Assembly (NCBI RefSeq): GCF_030246865.1
Contig: NZ_CP126738.1
Coordinates: forward strand, 868,001-932,000
DNA length: 64,000 nt
Direction: 5' to 3'
DNA from: Microbacterium sp. zg-B96
GTDB taxonomy: Bacteria; Actinomycetota; Actinomycetes; Actinomycetales; Microbacteriaceae
This document shows positions 34,409-42,763 of the stretch, in pieces. Each line of letters opens with the position of its first letter. Positions within the stretch are counted from its first letter, which is position 1. Below the pieces are notes generated by a model, which was given only the letters and a program-made list of their open reading frames with translations, did no database searches and had not been told where the DNA came from. Position numbers and translations under genes: made by a program.

Positions 34409-35453
34409 CCTCGATCACACCGACGCCCGTCCAGCCGGCGCGGACGGCGGCGACCTCCTCCGAACCCTCACCGTACTCCGCCTGTGCCGCGGCCAGGGTC
34501 GCCTGGGCGAACGTGACGAAGTCGGGCGTCGACGACAGCGTGCCCGCGGTGAGGGTGCGGTACCAGATGAGCCCGGCGCGCTCCCAGGCGTTGCCGCCGA
34601 GCGCCATCGCGGTGCGGTAGAAGGCGTGGTTGGGGATGCCGGAGTTGATGTGCACTCCGCCGTTGTCCTCGTCGGTGAAGACGTAGCCGTCCATGTGATC
34701 CGGTTGCGGGTCCTTGCCGAGCACATCGTCGTCGTAGGCGGTCCCCGGCGCCGCGAGCGAGCGCAGCGCCTCGCCCTCCACGGCATCCGTGAAGATCCCT
34801 GCCCCGATGAGCCAGGATGCCTCGGCAGCGCTGTGGCCGAGATGGTGCTGTTCGGCCAGCGCGCCGAAGACGTCGGACATGGACTCGTTGAGCGCCCCGG
34901 ACTGGCCCTGGTAGACCATGCCGCCGGCGTGTTCGGTGACCCCGTGGGTCAGCTCGTGCGCGATGACGGTGAGCGAGTTGGTGAACCCGGTGAACACCTC
35001 GCCGTCGCCGTCGCCGAACACCATGCGCTCGCCGTTCCAGAACGCGTTGTCGTAGTCGACGCCGAAGTGCACGGTCGCCGCGAGCGTGCCGCCGGCGCCG
35101 TCGATGCCGACCCGCCCGAACGCATCCCAGAAGAAGTCGAACGTGGCGCCGAGGCCGTCGAACGCCTCGTCGACCGCCTCATCGCCGGTGGGCGGGTCGG
35201 CCTCGCCCCGCACCTGCACCCCCGGCAGCACCTCCTGGTTCTGCGCATCGGAGATGACCCGGTCGGGCGCGGGCGCCCCCTCGGCCACGAGCGACCCGGT
35301 TTCGTCGATCGACAGCCGCAGGCGCGTGAGGTCGGGGTGGTAGCTGCGTTCGGCCTCAAGCGTGGCACGCGCCGCCTGAGCGGCCCGCGCCAGCTGCGGG
35401 TCGTCGCTCGCGGCGATGCGGGCCAGCAGGTAGGGCGGGATGATCGCGTTCAT
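34392..35453 (-). CDS. Protealysin-like M4-family metalloprotease
   Basis: 353 residues. The zinc site is HELTHGVTEH at 166-175, with the third ligand in ALNESMSDVFG; the catalytic His region is NSGIPNHAFYRTAMALGG. There is no signal peptide. The N-terminus MNAIIPPYLLARIA is the short propeptide with the Pro-Pro-Tyr/Leu motif typical of protealysins, rather than the long thermolysin FTP/PepSY propeptide. It is therefore likely intracellular or exported non-classically. It has its own leaderless -10 and is followed by its putative inhibitor. Confidence 0.92.
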   Translation of the reverse strand: MNAIIPPYLLARIAASDDPQLARAAQAARATLEAERSYHPDLTRLRLSIDETGSLVAEGAPAPDRVISDAQNQEVLPGVQVRGEADPPTGDEAVDEAFDGLGATFDFFWDAFGRVGIDGAGGTLAATVHFGVDYDNAFWNGERMVFGDGDGEVFTGFTNSLTVIAHELTHGVTEHAGGMVYQGQSGALNESMSDVFGALAEQHHLGHSAAEASWLIGAGIFTDAVEGEALRSLAAPGTAYDDDVLGKDPQPDHMDGYVFTDEDNGGVHINSGIPNHAFYRTAMALGGNAWERAGLIWYRTLTAGTLSSTPDFVTFAQATLAAAQAEYGEGSEEVAAVRAGWTGVGVIEDEAAG

Positions 35454-35459
35454 GGGATG

Positions 35460-35465
35460 AGGCTA
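35460..35465 (-). promoter_or_regulatory. -10 hexamer TAGCCT, leaderless start of the M4 protease gene
   Basis: On the minus strand TAGCCT ends 6 nt before the ATG at 35453 and includes the TAG stop of the ABC ATPase gene. The protease-inhibitor pair can thus be transcribed apart from the importer. Confidence 0.5.
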
Positions 35466-36284
35466 GGGGGATGAGCCGACATCCGGAACGGCACCGTCGG
35501 GGTCGATCACCGGGATCGACGCCAGGAGGCGCCGCGTGTAGGCGACCTGCGGCGTCAGCAGTACCTTCTCGGTGGGGCCTTCCTCCACGACGCGGCCGTC
35601 CTTCATGACGATCACGTCGTCGCACAGGTTCTGCACGACGCCGATGTCGTGCGAGACCAGTACGAGCGCGAGCCCGTCGCGGCGCTGCAGGTCCCGCAGC
35701 AGTTCCAGGATCTGGGCGCGCACTGTGACATCCAGCGCTGACAGCGGCTCGTCGCCGACCAGCAGCCGGGGCCGGTGCACGACGGCGCGGGCGATCGCGA
35801 TGCGCTGCCGCTGCCCGCCGGAGAACTCGTGCGGGAAGCGGTCGGCCATCGCCGGCTCCAGCCCCACATCGGCGAGCACTTCGCGCACGCGGGCGCGGCG
35901 GTCGCCGTCGATTCCCAGCGCCCACAGCGGCTCGGCGATGATGCGGCCGACGCTCATGCGCGGATCCAGCGACGCGTAGGGGTCCTGGAAGACGATGCCG
36001 GTCTGCCGCCGCAGCCAATGCAGCGAGCGGGCGGGGGCGGATGCCACGACCGGCCGGCCGTCGAACTCCACCGTCCCCGCAGTGGGGGTGTCCAGTCCCA
36101 GCAGCAGCCGCACGAGCGTGGATTTGCCCGACCCCGATTCGCCGATGATGCCCAGCGCCGAGTTCTCGGCGACGTCGATGTCGGCATCCTCCAGCGCCGT
36201 CGTCCAGCGCCGCGGCTCGAACAGGCCGGCGCGGGGGATCGGGTGGCGGCGGGTGAGTCCGCGACCGCGCAGCAAAGCGGTCAT
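35463..36284 (-). CDS. ABC transporter ATP-binding protein, DppF/OppF type
   Basis: 273 residues. Walker A GESGSGKST, signature FSGGQRQRIAIARA, Walker B LLVGDEPLSALD and the switch His in LVSHDIGVV are intact. The C-terminal peptide-transporter extension (VLLTPQVAYTRRLLASIP) is present. It pairs with the upstream OppD-type ATPase, with which it overlaps by 4 nt. It is the last importer gene in the operon. Confidence 0.93.
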   Translation of the reverse strand: MTALLRGRGLTRRHPIPRAGLFEPRRWTTALEDADIDVAENSALGIIGESGSGKSTLVRLLLGLDTPTAGTVEFDGRPVVASAPARSLHWLRRQTGIVFQDPYASLDPRMSVGRIIAEPLWALGIDGDRRARVREVLADVGLEPAMADRFPHEFSGGQRQRIAIARAVVHRPRLLVGDEPLSALDVTVRAQILELLRDLQRRDGLALVLVSHDIGVVQNLCDDVIVMKDGRVVEEGPTEKVLLTPQVAYTRRLLASIPVIDPDGAVPDVGSSP

Positions 36285-37069
36285 GCGCCGCCTCCCGGCC
36301 GCCACAGCGTCGCGGTGGCATCCCGCAGCAGGCCCCGGGTCACGTCCGACGAGGGGGTGGTGAGCAGGTCCGCCACCGGCGCCGACTCCACGACCCGGCC
36401 CTGATCGAGCACCACGCCGTGGGTGGCGATCTGCGAGAGCACCGCCAGGTCGTGCGTGATGAACACCAGCGACATGCCGTCGCCGGTGACGAGGTCCCCG
36501 AGCAACTGCAGGATCTCGGCCTGGATCGTCACGTCCAGCGCGGTCGTCGGCTCGTCGGCGATGAGCAGGCGCGGGCGGCAAGCCAGCGCCATCGCGATCG
36601 CGACGCGCTGGCGCTGACCGCCGGAGAGCTGGTGCGGGTAGCGCGCGATGATCTGCTGCGGATCGGGCAGCGCGACCCGACCGGCCTCCGCGACGGCGCG
36701 GGCCTTGGCCTCCCGCCGCGGGATGCGTTCGTGGATGCGCACCGACTCGGCGATCTGCCGCCCGACGGTGCGGATCGGGTTCAGCGCGGTACGCGGCTCC
36801 TGGAAGACGATGCCGATCTCGTCGCCGCGCAGCTGGGCCAGTTCCCGGTCGTGCAGTCCGATCAGTTCGCGGCCGTTCCAGCGGATGCTGCCGGTGGTCG
36901 TCGCGGTGTCCGGCAGCAGCCCCATGATGGCCAGGGCCGTGAGCGACTTGCCGGACCCCGATTCGCCGATGAGGCCGACGCGGGCCGAGTCGGGGACGTC
37001 GAAGGAGACGCCGTCCACGACACGGCGGCCGTTGATCTCGATCGCGAGGTCGCGCACCTCAAGGCTCAT
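36281..37069 (-). CDS. ABC transporter ATP-binding protein, DppD/OppD type
   Basis: 262 residues. Walker A is GESGSGKS, the signature LSGGQRQRVAIAMA, Walker B LLIADEPTTALD and the switch His VFITHDLAVL. It lacks the C-terminal four-cysteine iron-sulfur motif found in some DppD proteins. It overlaps the permease gene by 4 nt and the second ATPase gene by 4 nt. Confidence 0.93.
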   Translation of the reverse strand: MSLEVRDLAIEINGRRVVDGVSFDVPDSARVGLIGESGSGKSLTALAIMGLLPDTATTTGSIRWNGRELIGLHDRELAQLRGDEIGIVFQEPRTALNPIRTVGRQIAESVRIHERIPRREAKARAVAEAGRVALPDPQQIIARYPHQLSGGQRQRVAIAMALACRPRLLIADEPTTALDVTIQAEILQLLGDLVTGDGMSLVFITHDLAVLSQIATHGVVLDQGRVVESAPVADLLTTPSSDVTRGLLRDATATLWRPGGGA

Positions 37070-37983
37070 GCGACCACCTCCGGAACGTGTGCGCGGGCGG
37101 CGTTGCTGCGCCGGGTGAGGGTCGGGTCGGTCGCTTCGCGCAGCCCGTCGCCCAGGAGGTTCAGTCCCAGCACGGTGAGGGTGATCGCCAGCCCTGGCCA
37201 GACCACCGACAGCGGATGCACCGTGATGTAGGCCTGCAGGTCGCTCAGCAGCACGCCCCATGACGGCTGAGTCACCGGTGCGCCGAACCCGAGGTAGGAC
37301 AGTCCCGCCTCGGCGAGCACGGCGACGGCCATGCCCCAGGACAGCTGCACGATGAACACCGGCGCGACGTTGGGCAGCAGGTGACGCAGCAGGTTCTGCA
37401 CCGGCGTGAGCCCGGCCGCGCGGCCGGCGAGCACGAACTCGCTGTGCAGCACGCGGCGCAGCTCCGGCCGGGTGACCCGGGCGATGTTGACGCCGAAGCC
37501 GATGCCGACCGAGAGGATCACCACCCACAGCGACCCGCCCCAGACGGCGGAGATCATCATCGCGATCAGCAGCACCGGGAAGGCGATGAGGATGTCCACG
37601 AGGACCGCGACCGACTCCCGCATCCAGCGCGCCGTCAGCGCGCCGAGCGAGGCCAGCACGATGCCGATGAGAGTCGCCACCAGGCCCGCCCCCAGCGCCA
37701 CCCAGACGGTCGTCTCCGCCCCGGCCATCAGCAGGCTCAGGATGTCCCGACCGGTGCCGTCGGTGCCGAGCAGATGCGGCCAGCCAGGGGGAGCCCAGCG
37801 GTTGGCTATATCGACGTGATGCGGGTCGTACGGGGTCCACAACGCCGCGACCAGCGCCGTCAGTCCGACGATCGCGAAGATCGTCAGACCCACGCGGCCG
37901 GTGGTCAGCTGCGTCAGTCGGCGCAGCCACGCCCAGCGCCCCGGGTGTGCCGAAGTGGCGGGAGCCGTCTTCGCGTGCCTCAT
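37066..37983 (-). CDS. ABC transporter permease, DppC/OppC type
   Basis: 305 residues. An N-terminal helix (VGLTIFAIVGLTALVAALW) is followed by LGTDGTGRDILSLLMAGAETTVWVAL and five more helices. The EAA loop is EFVLAGRAAGLTPVQNLLRHLLPNV. Typical OppC N-terminal domain. Overlaps on both sides by 4 nt indicate one operon. Confidence 0.93.
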   Translation of the reverse strand: MRHAKTAPATSAHPGRWAWLRRLTQLTTGRVGLTIFAIVGLTALVAALWTPYDPHHVDIANRWAPPGWPHLLGTDGTGRDILSLLMAGAETTVWVALGAGLVATLIGIVLASLGALTARWMRESVAVLVDILIAFPVLLIAMMISAVWGGSLWVVILSVGIGFGVNIARVTRPELRRVLHSEFVLAGRAAGLTPVQNLLRHLLPNVAPVFIVQLSWGMAVAVLAEAGLSYLGFGAPVTQPSWGVLLSDLQAYITVHPLSVVWPGLAITLTVLGLNLLGDGLREATDPTLTRRSNAARAHVPEVVA

Positions 37984-38930
37984 TCCGCCTCCCGCTGCCG
38001 AGGGTCGATGACCCGGTGGAAGAGGTCGACGAGGAACCCCACGAGCAGTACGAAGCCGGTGAGCACGAGCAGTTCGCCCTGCACCTTCGGCAGGTCGCGG
38101 GCCCCGACATCGGTGACCAGCATGCGGCCGATGCCGGGCAGCGAGAACAGCTGCTCGATGACTACGGCGCCGACGATGATGCCGGCCACCTGCAGCCCCA
38201 GCACCGTGATCACCGATAGGCCCACGTTGGGCAGGCCATGGCGCAGCATCGCCTGCGTGCGGGTGAGACCCTTCGCGGCGGCGGTGCGCACGTAGTCCTG
38301 GCCGACCGCCTGCAGCGTCGCCGACCGTACGAACCGCAGCAGCATGGCGCCCTCGACGATGCCGATGGTCACGGCCGGCAGTAGCAGCGATCGCAGCGCC
38401 GCGGCGGGGTCGTCCCAGCCGGCGCGCGGGAAGCCCTGCGCGGGGAGCCACCCCAGCCACACCGCGAACACCACGACGAGCATCATGCCGGCCCACACCA
38501 CCGGCACCGCGGCGACGGCCTGCGCCGCGACGGTGATCAGGGTGCCGTCGGCCCGGCCGCGACGCAGCGCCGATGCCACGCCCAGCGGCAGGCTGAACAG
38601 CAGGGCGATCAGCAGCGACATGATGCCCAGCGGCACCGTCACCTGCGCCTTCTCGGCCAGTTCGGTCGTCACCGGGGTGCCGGTGAGCAGCGACGTGCCC
38701 AGGTCCCCGCGGAAGATCCCCGCGATCCACTCGACGTACTGCACGAACAGCGGCCGGTCCATGCCGAGCCTCGCGCGCACCGCGGCGACCTGCTCGGGGG
38801 TGCTGCCGACCCCCGCGACCATCTGCGCGACGTCGCCGGGGAGCACACGAAGGGTCAGGAAGATCAACACGCTGGCAACGACGAGGCCCACCAGCAGCAG
38901 GACCAGTCGTGTCAGCGCGTAGCGGATCAC
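37980..38930 (-). CDS. ABC transporter permease, DppB/OppB type
   Basis: 316 residues with six predicted helices. The N-terminal RYALTRLVLLLVGLVVASVLIFLTLRVLPGD is the OppB start, and the EAA loop is DYVRTAAAKGLTRTQAMLRHGLPNV. It forms the membrane channel with the DppC-type subunit. Overlaps are 4 nt on each side. Confidence 0.93.
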   Translation of the reverse strand: MIRYALTRLVLLLVGLVVASVLIFLTLRVLPGDVAQMVAGVGSTPEQVAAVRARLGMDRPLFVQYVEWIAGIFRGDLGTSLLTGTPVTTELAEKAQVTVPLGIMSLLIALLFSLPLGVASALRRGRADGTLITVAAQAVAAVPVVWAGMMLVVVFAVWLGWLPAQGFPRAGWDDPAAALRSLLLPAVTIGIVEGAMLLRFVRSATLQAVGQDYVRTAAAKGLTRTQAMLRHGLPNVGLSVITVLGLQVAGIIVGAVVIEQLFSLPGIGRMLVTDVGARDLPKVQGELLVLTGFVLLVGFLVDLFHRVIDPRQREAE

Positions 38931-40435
38931 CCCTCGCTCTTGGTCAGCTCGGCAAGATTGAGCCGCTCGTTCACATTCACCGTGGGCATACCCGAGATGC
39001 TAGCGCCGACCGCGACGACCGACTCGCCGTTGTACAGCCAGTCGGCGGCGTGGTCCTCGGAGACGATGCGCGCCGCCTGCGCGAGCAGCTCGGCGGCCTC
39101 GGCCTCGTCGGTGGCGGCCAGCGATTGCGCGAACAGCTCCTGCACCTCGGCGTTGTCGTAGCCGAAGTAGTAGTCGGGGTCCGCCCAGTTCTCGAAGTCG
39201 CGCGCCTCGGTGTGCAGCACGAAGCTGAGCTCGTAGTCGTGGTTGGTGTACACGTCGTTGAGCCAGGACGAGAACTCCACCTGGTCGACGTGCAGCGTGA
39301 CGCCCACGTCGTTCAGGTTCGACACCAGGATCTGCGTCACCGTGGTGCCGTAGAAGGAGGGGATCGTCAGGGTCAGCTCGAGATCCTCTTCCCCCGCCTC
39401 GGCCAGCAGTTCGCGAGCGGCCTCGGGGTCGAAGGGGACGACGTCGGACAGGCCCTCGTAACCGGGGTCGAGCTCGGGGATCGGCCCGTACTGGGTCTGG
39501 CCGACGCCGAGGGCTTCCACGATGGCGTCGTGGTCGATGGCCTGGCGGATGGCCTGGCGCACCTCCACATCGGCGAGCGGGCCGGTGGTCGAATTCATCG
39601 CCAGGGTGCCCTTGTCGGTGGACGCGCCGACCTCGACGGCGAACTCGGCGCCCGCCTCGATCTGCTCGGTGAGGTTGGCGTCGAAGCCGGTGACGACGTC
39701 GACCTCGCCGGCCAGCGCGGCGTTCAGCGCCGCCTGCGTCTCGGGGATGTAGGCGAACACCACCTCGGCCACACCCGCCGGGTCGCCCCAGTAGTCACCG
39801 AAGCGCTGCAGCGTGACGCTGTCGCCCTGCTTCCAGCTTTCCAGGGTGAACGGCCCGGTGCCGTTGGCCGCGATCTTGCGGTCGGTCGTGTCGCCTTCCT
39901 TGAGGATCAGCCCTGCTCGACCGGTGAGGTTCCACAGCAGGCTCGAGTCGGGCTCGGCGAGGGTGAGGGTGATGTCCTGCCCGTCGGCGGCGATGCCGGT
40001 GACGCCTGCCAGCCGGGCGGAGTCCCGGTAGGACGCGGTGTCCTTCACCTGGGTGAGCGACCACACCACGTCCTGCGGTGTCAGCGGCTGCCCGTCGTGG
40101 AAGAGGACGCCCTCGCGGAGCGTGAAGGTGTAGGTGAGGCCGTCGGGGGAGACCTCGAAGTCGCTGGCCAGCGCGGGCACGATGTCCTGCTCGGCGGTGC
40201 GCGAGACCAGGCCCTGGTAGACGTTGTCGATCAGCAGCTGGTCCAGCGCTGCGCCGGCGGTCTCGCGGATGTCGAGGTTGCCGGGTTCGGAAACCAGGCG
40301 CAGCGCTACGGAGGCATCCGCATCGGCCACGGCGCTGGTCGTCGGCGACGGTGCCGGGTCGGCGCTGCAGGAGGTCAGCAGCAGCGCGCCGGTGGCGAGC
40401 AGGGCCGCGGCGGTCAGGGCGGTGCGGCGGAGCAT
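38927..40435 (-). CDS. ABC transporter substrate-binding lipoprotein, family 5 (peptide/nickel type)
   Basis: 502 residues. The signal peptide MLRRTALTAAALLATGALL ends in the lipobox LLTSC, so the protein is a membrane-anchored lipoprotein. The SBP_bac_5 fold is shown by YQGLVSRTAEQDIVPALASDFEVSPDGLTYTFTLREGVLFHDGQPLTPQDVVWS. The ligand is most likely an oligopeptide or a similar small molecule. It is the first gene of the importer operon, with a clear Shine-Dalgarno (AAAGGA); the promoter lies in the 157-nt divergent gap. Confidence 0.93.
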   Translation of the reverse strand: MLRRTALTAAALLATGALLLTSCSADPAPSPTTSAVADADASVALRLVSEPGNLDIRETAGAALDQLLIDNVYQGLVSRTAEQDIVPALASDFEVSPDGLTYTFTLREGVLFHDGQPLTPQDVVWSLTQVKDTASYRDSARLAGVTGIAADGQDITLTLAEPDSSLLWNLTGRAGLILKEGDTTDRKIAANGTGPFTLESWKQGDSVTLQRFGDYWGDPAGVAEVVFAYIPETQAALNAALAGEVDVVTGFDANLTEQIEAGAEFAVEVGASTDKGTLAMNSTTGPLADVEVRQAIRQAIDHDAIVEALGVGQTQYGPIPELDPGYEGLSDVVPFDPEAARELLAEAGEEDLELTLTIPSFYGTTVTQILVSNLNDVGVTLHVDQVEFSSWLNDVYTNHDYELSFVLHTEARDFENWADPDYYFGYDNAEVQELFAQSLAATDEAEAAELLAQAARIVSEDHAADWLYNGESVVAVGASISGMPTVNVNERLNLAELTKSEG

Positions 40436-40580
40436 GTGGGGGGTCCTTTCGCAAGGGCGGGAGGCATCATCGCTGTCCGAGACCTCCTGCGTACTCTGGT
40501 GCGCCTACCAGCCTAGGGTCCGCCCGGCAATGGTCGGGCATCCTCGTGCATTCTGCCCGGTTCCGCGGCCATGGCGGGCA

Positions 40581-40586
40581 TAGGGT
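40581..40586 (+). promoter_or_regulatory. -10 hexamer TAGGGT, leaderless start
   Basis: TAGGGT ends 6 nt before the ATG at 40593. Confidence 0.6.
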
Positions 40587-40592
40587 CGAACC

Positions 40593-41069
40593 ATGACCGA
40601 CGTTCCGCGCGTACACCTGGCCCGATCAGCCCGCGAGGTGTACACGGCGCTTGATGCGTTCTCGAAGACGGTCGGCTCGTTGGCCGAGGATGCCGGGCTG
40701 GAACCGCGCCTGCGGGAACTCGTGCAGATCCACGCATCGCAACTGAACGGCTGTTCCTATTGCGTGCGGCTGCACGCGGACCGGGCGGACGCCCTCGGCG
40801 TCACGGCGGACGAGATCGCGCAGCTGGCGGTGTGGCGTGACTCCGGAGTGTTCACCGAGCGGGAGCGTGCCGCTCTCGAGCTGACCGAGGCGCACGTCTT
40901 CATCCACGAGGACGGCGTGCCCGACGACGTGTACGACCGCGTCGGCGGCATCCTCTCCGAGAAGGAGTACGTCGCGCTGAGCTGGATCCTGGTGGCGATC
41001 AACGCGTTCAACCGCATCGCGGTCGCCGGGCGCTACCCGGTACCGACGCGTCGCGAGGAGCAGGCGTGA
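40593..41069 (+). CDS. Carboxymuconolactone decarboxylase/AhpD-like protein
   Basis: 158 residues, all-helical. The redox CxxC and downstream His are in LNGCSYCVRLHADRADALG, as in AhpD-type alkylhydroperoxidase proteins. VALSWILVAINAFNRIAVAGR is the C-terminal helix. It probably acts in peroxide or electrophile defence; true substrate unknown. It is translationally coupled to the phosphatase gene (GTGA overlap). Confidence 0.9.
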   Translation: MTDVPRVHLARSAREVYTALDAFSKTVGSLAEDAGLEPRLRELVQIHASQLNGCSYCVRLHADRADALGVTADEIAQLAVWRDSGVFTERERAALELTEAHVFIHEDGVPDDVYDRVGGILSEKEYVALSWILVAINAFNRIAVAGRYPVPTRREEQA

Positions 41070-41791
41070 CCGATGCCGGATGGGTGGTCTCCGGCGCGCT
41101 GAACTTCCGGGACGTCGGGGGACTGCCGGCGGGCTCGGGCGTGACGCGCTCGGGGGTGCTGTTCCGCTCCGGCAACCTCGCCCGGCTGGACGAGGGGGGC
41201 CGGGCCACCCTGCGCGAACTGGGGCTGCGGCGGGTGATCGACCTGCGGGCCGACGACGAGATCGCCAGGGAGCCGTCGCTGCTGGACGGGCTCAGCGTCC
41301 AGACGCTGCGGGTGCCGCTGTTCCTCGGGTCGGCGGCATCCTTCTTCGAGCGCGACGTCGGCCTGGACGATTTCTACCGCACGATGCTGGACGAAGCGGC
41401 CGACCGGGTGGTCGACGTCGTGCGCGGAGTGCTCGCCGACCAGCCGGTGCTGGTGCACTGCACCGTGGGCAAGGACCGCACCGGTGTGACGGTGGCCCTC
41501 ACGCTCGCAGCCGCCGGGGTCGACGAGGAAGCCGTCGTCGCCGACTACGCGCGCACCGAGGTGATGCTGCCGGCGCAGCGCAATGCCCGCGTGCTGGCGT
41601 ATCTGCGCTCGCAGCATCCCGAGGCTCAGTTCCTGGAGGAGCTGGCGACCAAGTCGCCCGCCGCCGCGATGCGCACCCTGCTGGAGGGGCTGCGCGCGCA
41701 GTACGGCGCACCGGTGGAGTTCCTGCGCGCCCACGGACTGACCGACGACGAGATCGCGGAGCTTGCCCGCGTGCTCGTCCGTCGGGACTGA
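41066..41791 (+). CDS. Tyrosine-protein phosphatase (PTP, Y_phosphatase3 family)
   Basis: 241 residues. The phosphatase loop is HCTVGKDRTGV (Cys-x5-Arg), with an N-terminal NFRDVGGLPAGSGVTRSGVLFRSGNL typical of the bacterial MptpB/LipA-like group, which can act on phosphotyrosine and phosphoinositides. GTG start overlapping the preceding stop. It is followed by an iron box and a separate gene. Confidence 0.9.
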   Translation: MTDAGWVVSGALNFRDVGGLPAGSGVTRSGVLFRSGNLARLDEGGRATLRELGLRRVIDLRADDEIAREPSLLDGLSVQTLRVPLFLGSAASFFERDVGLDDFYRTMLDEAADRVVDVVRGVLADQPVLVHCTVGKDRTGVTVALTLAAAGVDEEAVVADYARTEVMLPAQRNARVLAYLRSQHPEAQFLEELATKSPAAAMRTLLEGLRAQYGAPVEFLRAHGLTDDEIAELARVLVRRD

Positions 41792-41798
41792 AACTCAC

Positions 41799-41830
41799 TC
41801 AGGTTAGGCAACCCTCATAAGTGCTATCGT
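41799..41830 (+). promoter_or_regulatory. DtxR/IdeR-type iron box and -10 of the SIP-domain gene
   Basis: Positions 41799-41817 match the TTAGGTTAGGCTAACCTAA consensus at 14 of 19 bases by my alignment (core AGGTTAGGC). The -10 TATCGT follows at 41825-41830, so the box covers the -35 region and would repress when iron is plentiful. Confidence 0.65.
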
Positions 41831-41839
41831 GAGAGGGCC

Positions 41840-42301
41840 ATGACCTCCCTCGATCACACCGCCGCCGCCTGCCGGGCTGCCAAGCACACGCGTGTGCAGC
41901 ACCTCATCACGGCCGATGAGCACTCGCTCGCGGACCTCGAGGCGCTCATCGCGACGCTGCCGCTGTGCTCGACCGGTCGCGTGTTCATCGAGGTCCCGGA
42001 TGGGCAGTGGCCCACCGATCTCGCGGTGCCGCCGCGGATGACGGTGACCTGGCTCGACCGCTCGCGCCGCTCCGGTGCACCCGGGTCCGGTCGCGGTTGC
42101 GCGCCCGGCGAGGCGCTGTCGCGCGCGGTATGCGCCTGGGCGGACGAGATGCTGTGCGCCGAAGACCACGCCACGCGGGTGTTCCTGCTGGGCGGCTACC
42201 TCGGCACCGCCGACATCGTCGACCACCTCACCGATCGGCTGGGGATTCCCGCCGACGGCATCCGCACTCCTGAGCGGTTCGGCCTGACTACCGCGCGCTG
42301 A
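41840..42301 (+). CDS. SIP-domain protein (siderophore-interacting protein, NAD(P)H-binding half)
   Basis: 153 residues. It corresponds to the C-terminal ferric-chelate-reductase domain: VFIEVPDGQ, then WADEMLCAEDHATRVFLLGGYLGTADIVDHLTDRLG. The N-terminal FAD-binding half of full-length ViuB-like proteins is absent. Such stand-alone SIP domains are common in Microbacteriaceae. It likely helps release iron from siderophores; iron control is indicated by the upstream box. No siderophore uptake genes are adjacent. Confidence 0.85.
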   Translation: MTSLDHTAAACRAAKHTRVQHLITADEHSLADLEALIATLPLCSTGRVFIEVPDGQWPTDLAVPPRMTVTWLDRSRRSGAPGSGRGCAPGEALSRAVCAWADEMLCAEDHATRVFLLGGYLGTADIVDHLTDRLGIPADGIRTPERFGLTTAR

Positions 42302-42307
42302 GCCGGA

Positions 42308-42763
42308 TCAGGCTCCGCGCGGCACGTAGCGGCCGTTTTCCAGACCCGCTTCGATCTCGAAGCGGTTCGTCAGCGGATTGCGCCCCGCAGCGAGGTACAG
42401 CAGCGGCATGAGCATGCCGTAACGCTGCCACTGCCGCTTGTGCACGGCTTCGTGGGCGAGCAGGCCAGGCGGAATCCGGCCCTCGCCGGTGAGGAAGCAG
42501 CCGCCCACGCACACCCCGCCGCGGCCGTATGTCCACGCCGGCATGCCTCGGAAGATCCACAGTCCGCCGCGGTGCTCCACGCGGCCGGTGGACCAGAGCG
42601 TGCCCCAGACCCACCCGACGGTGGTTCCCCACAGGTAGCCGAGTCGGCTGACCGGGGAATCCAGCACGAACCCCGGGATCAACCGGTCCCACCGCCGCTG
42701 GCGCGCCGCGGCACGTTCCGCGGCGGCCCGCCAGTCGGCGGGGGGAGTCGGGATCGGGCTCAC
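42308..42763 (-). CDS. Uncharacterised protein with an HExxH-like motif, 151 aa
   Basis: The sequence has a Trp-rich central region (YLWGTTVGWVWGTLW) and LLAHEAVHKRQWQRYGMLMPLLYLAAG. HEAVH fits the HExxH zinc-protease pattern, though the third ligand is not obvious. Similar proteins are sometimes labelled Fe-S oxidoreductase in related genomes, which the sequence does not support. It overlaps the arginase-fold gene by 4 nt, so the two are translationally coupled. Confidence 0.75.
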   Translation of the reverse strand: MSPIPTPPADWRAAAERAAARQRRWDRLIPGFVLDSPVSRLGYLWGTTVGWVWGTLWSTGRVEHRGGLWIFRGMPAWTYGRGGVCVGGCFLTGEGRIPPGLLAHEAVHKRQWQRYGMLMPLLYLAAGRNPLTNRFEIEAGLENGRYVPRGA

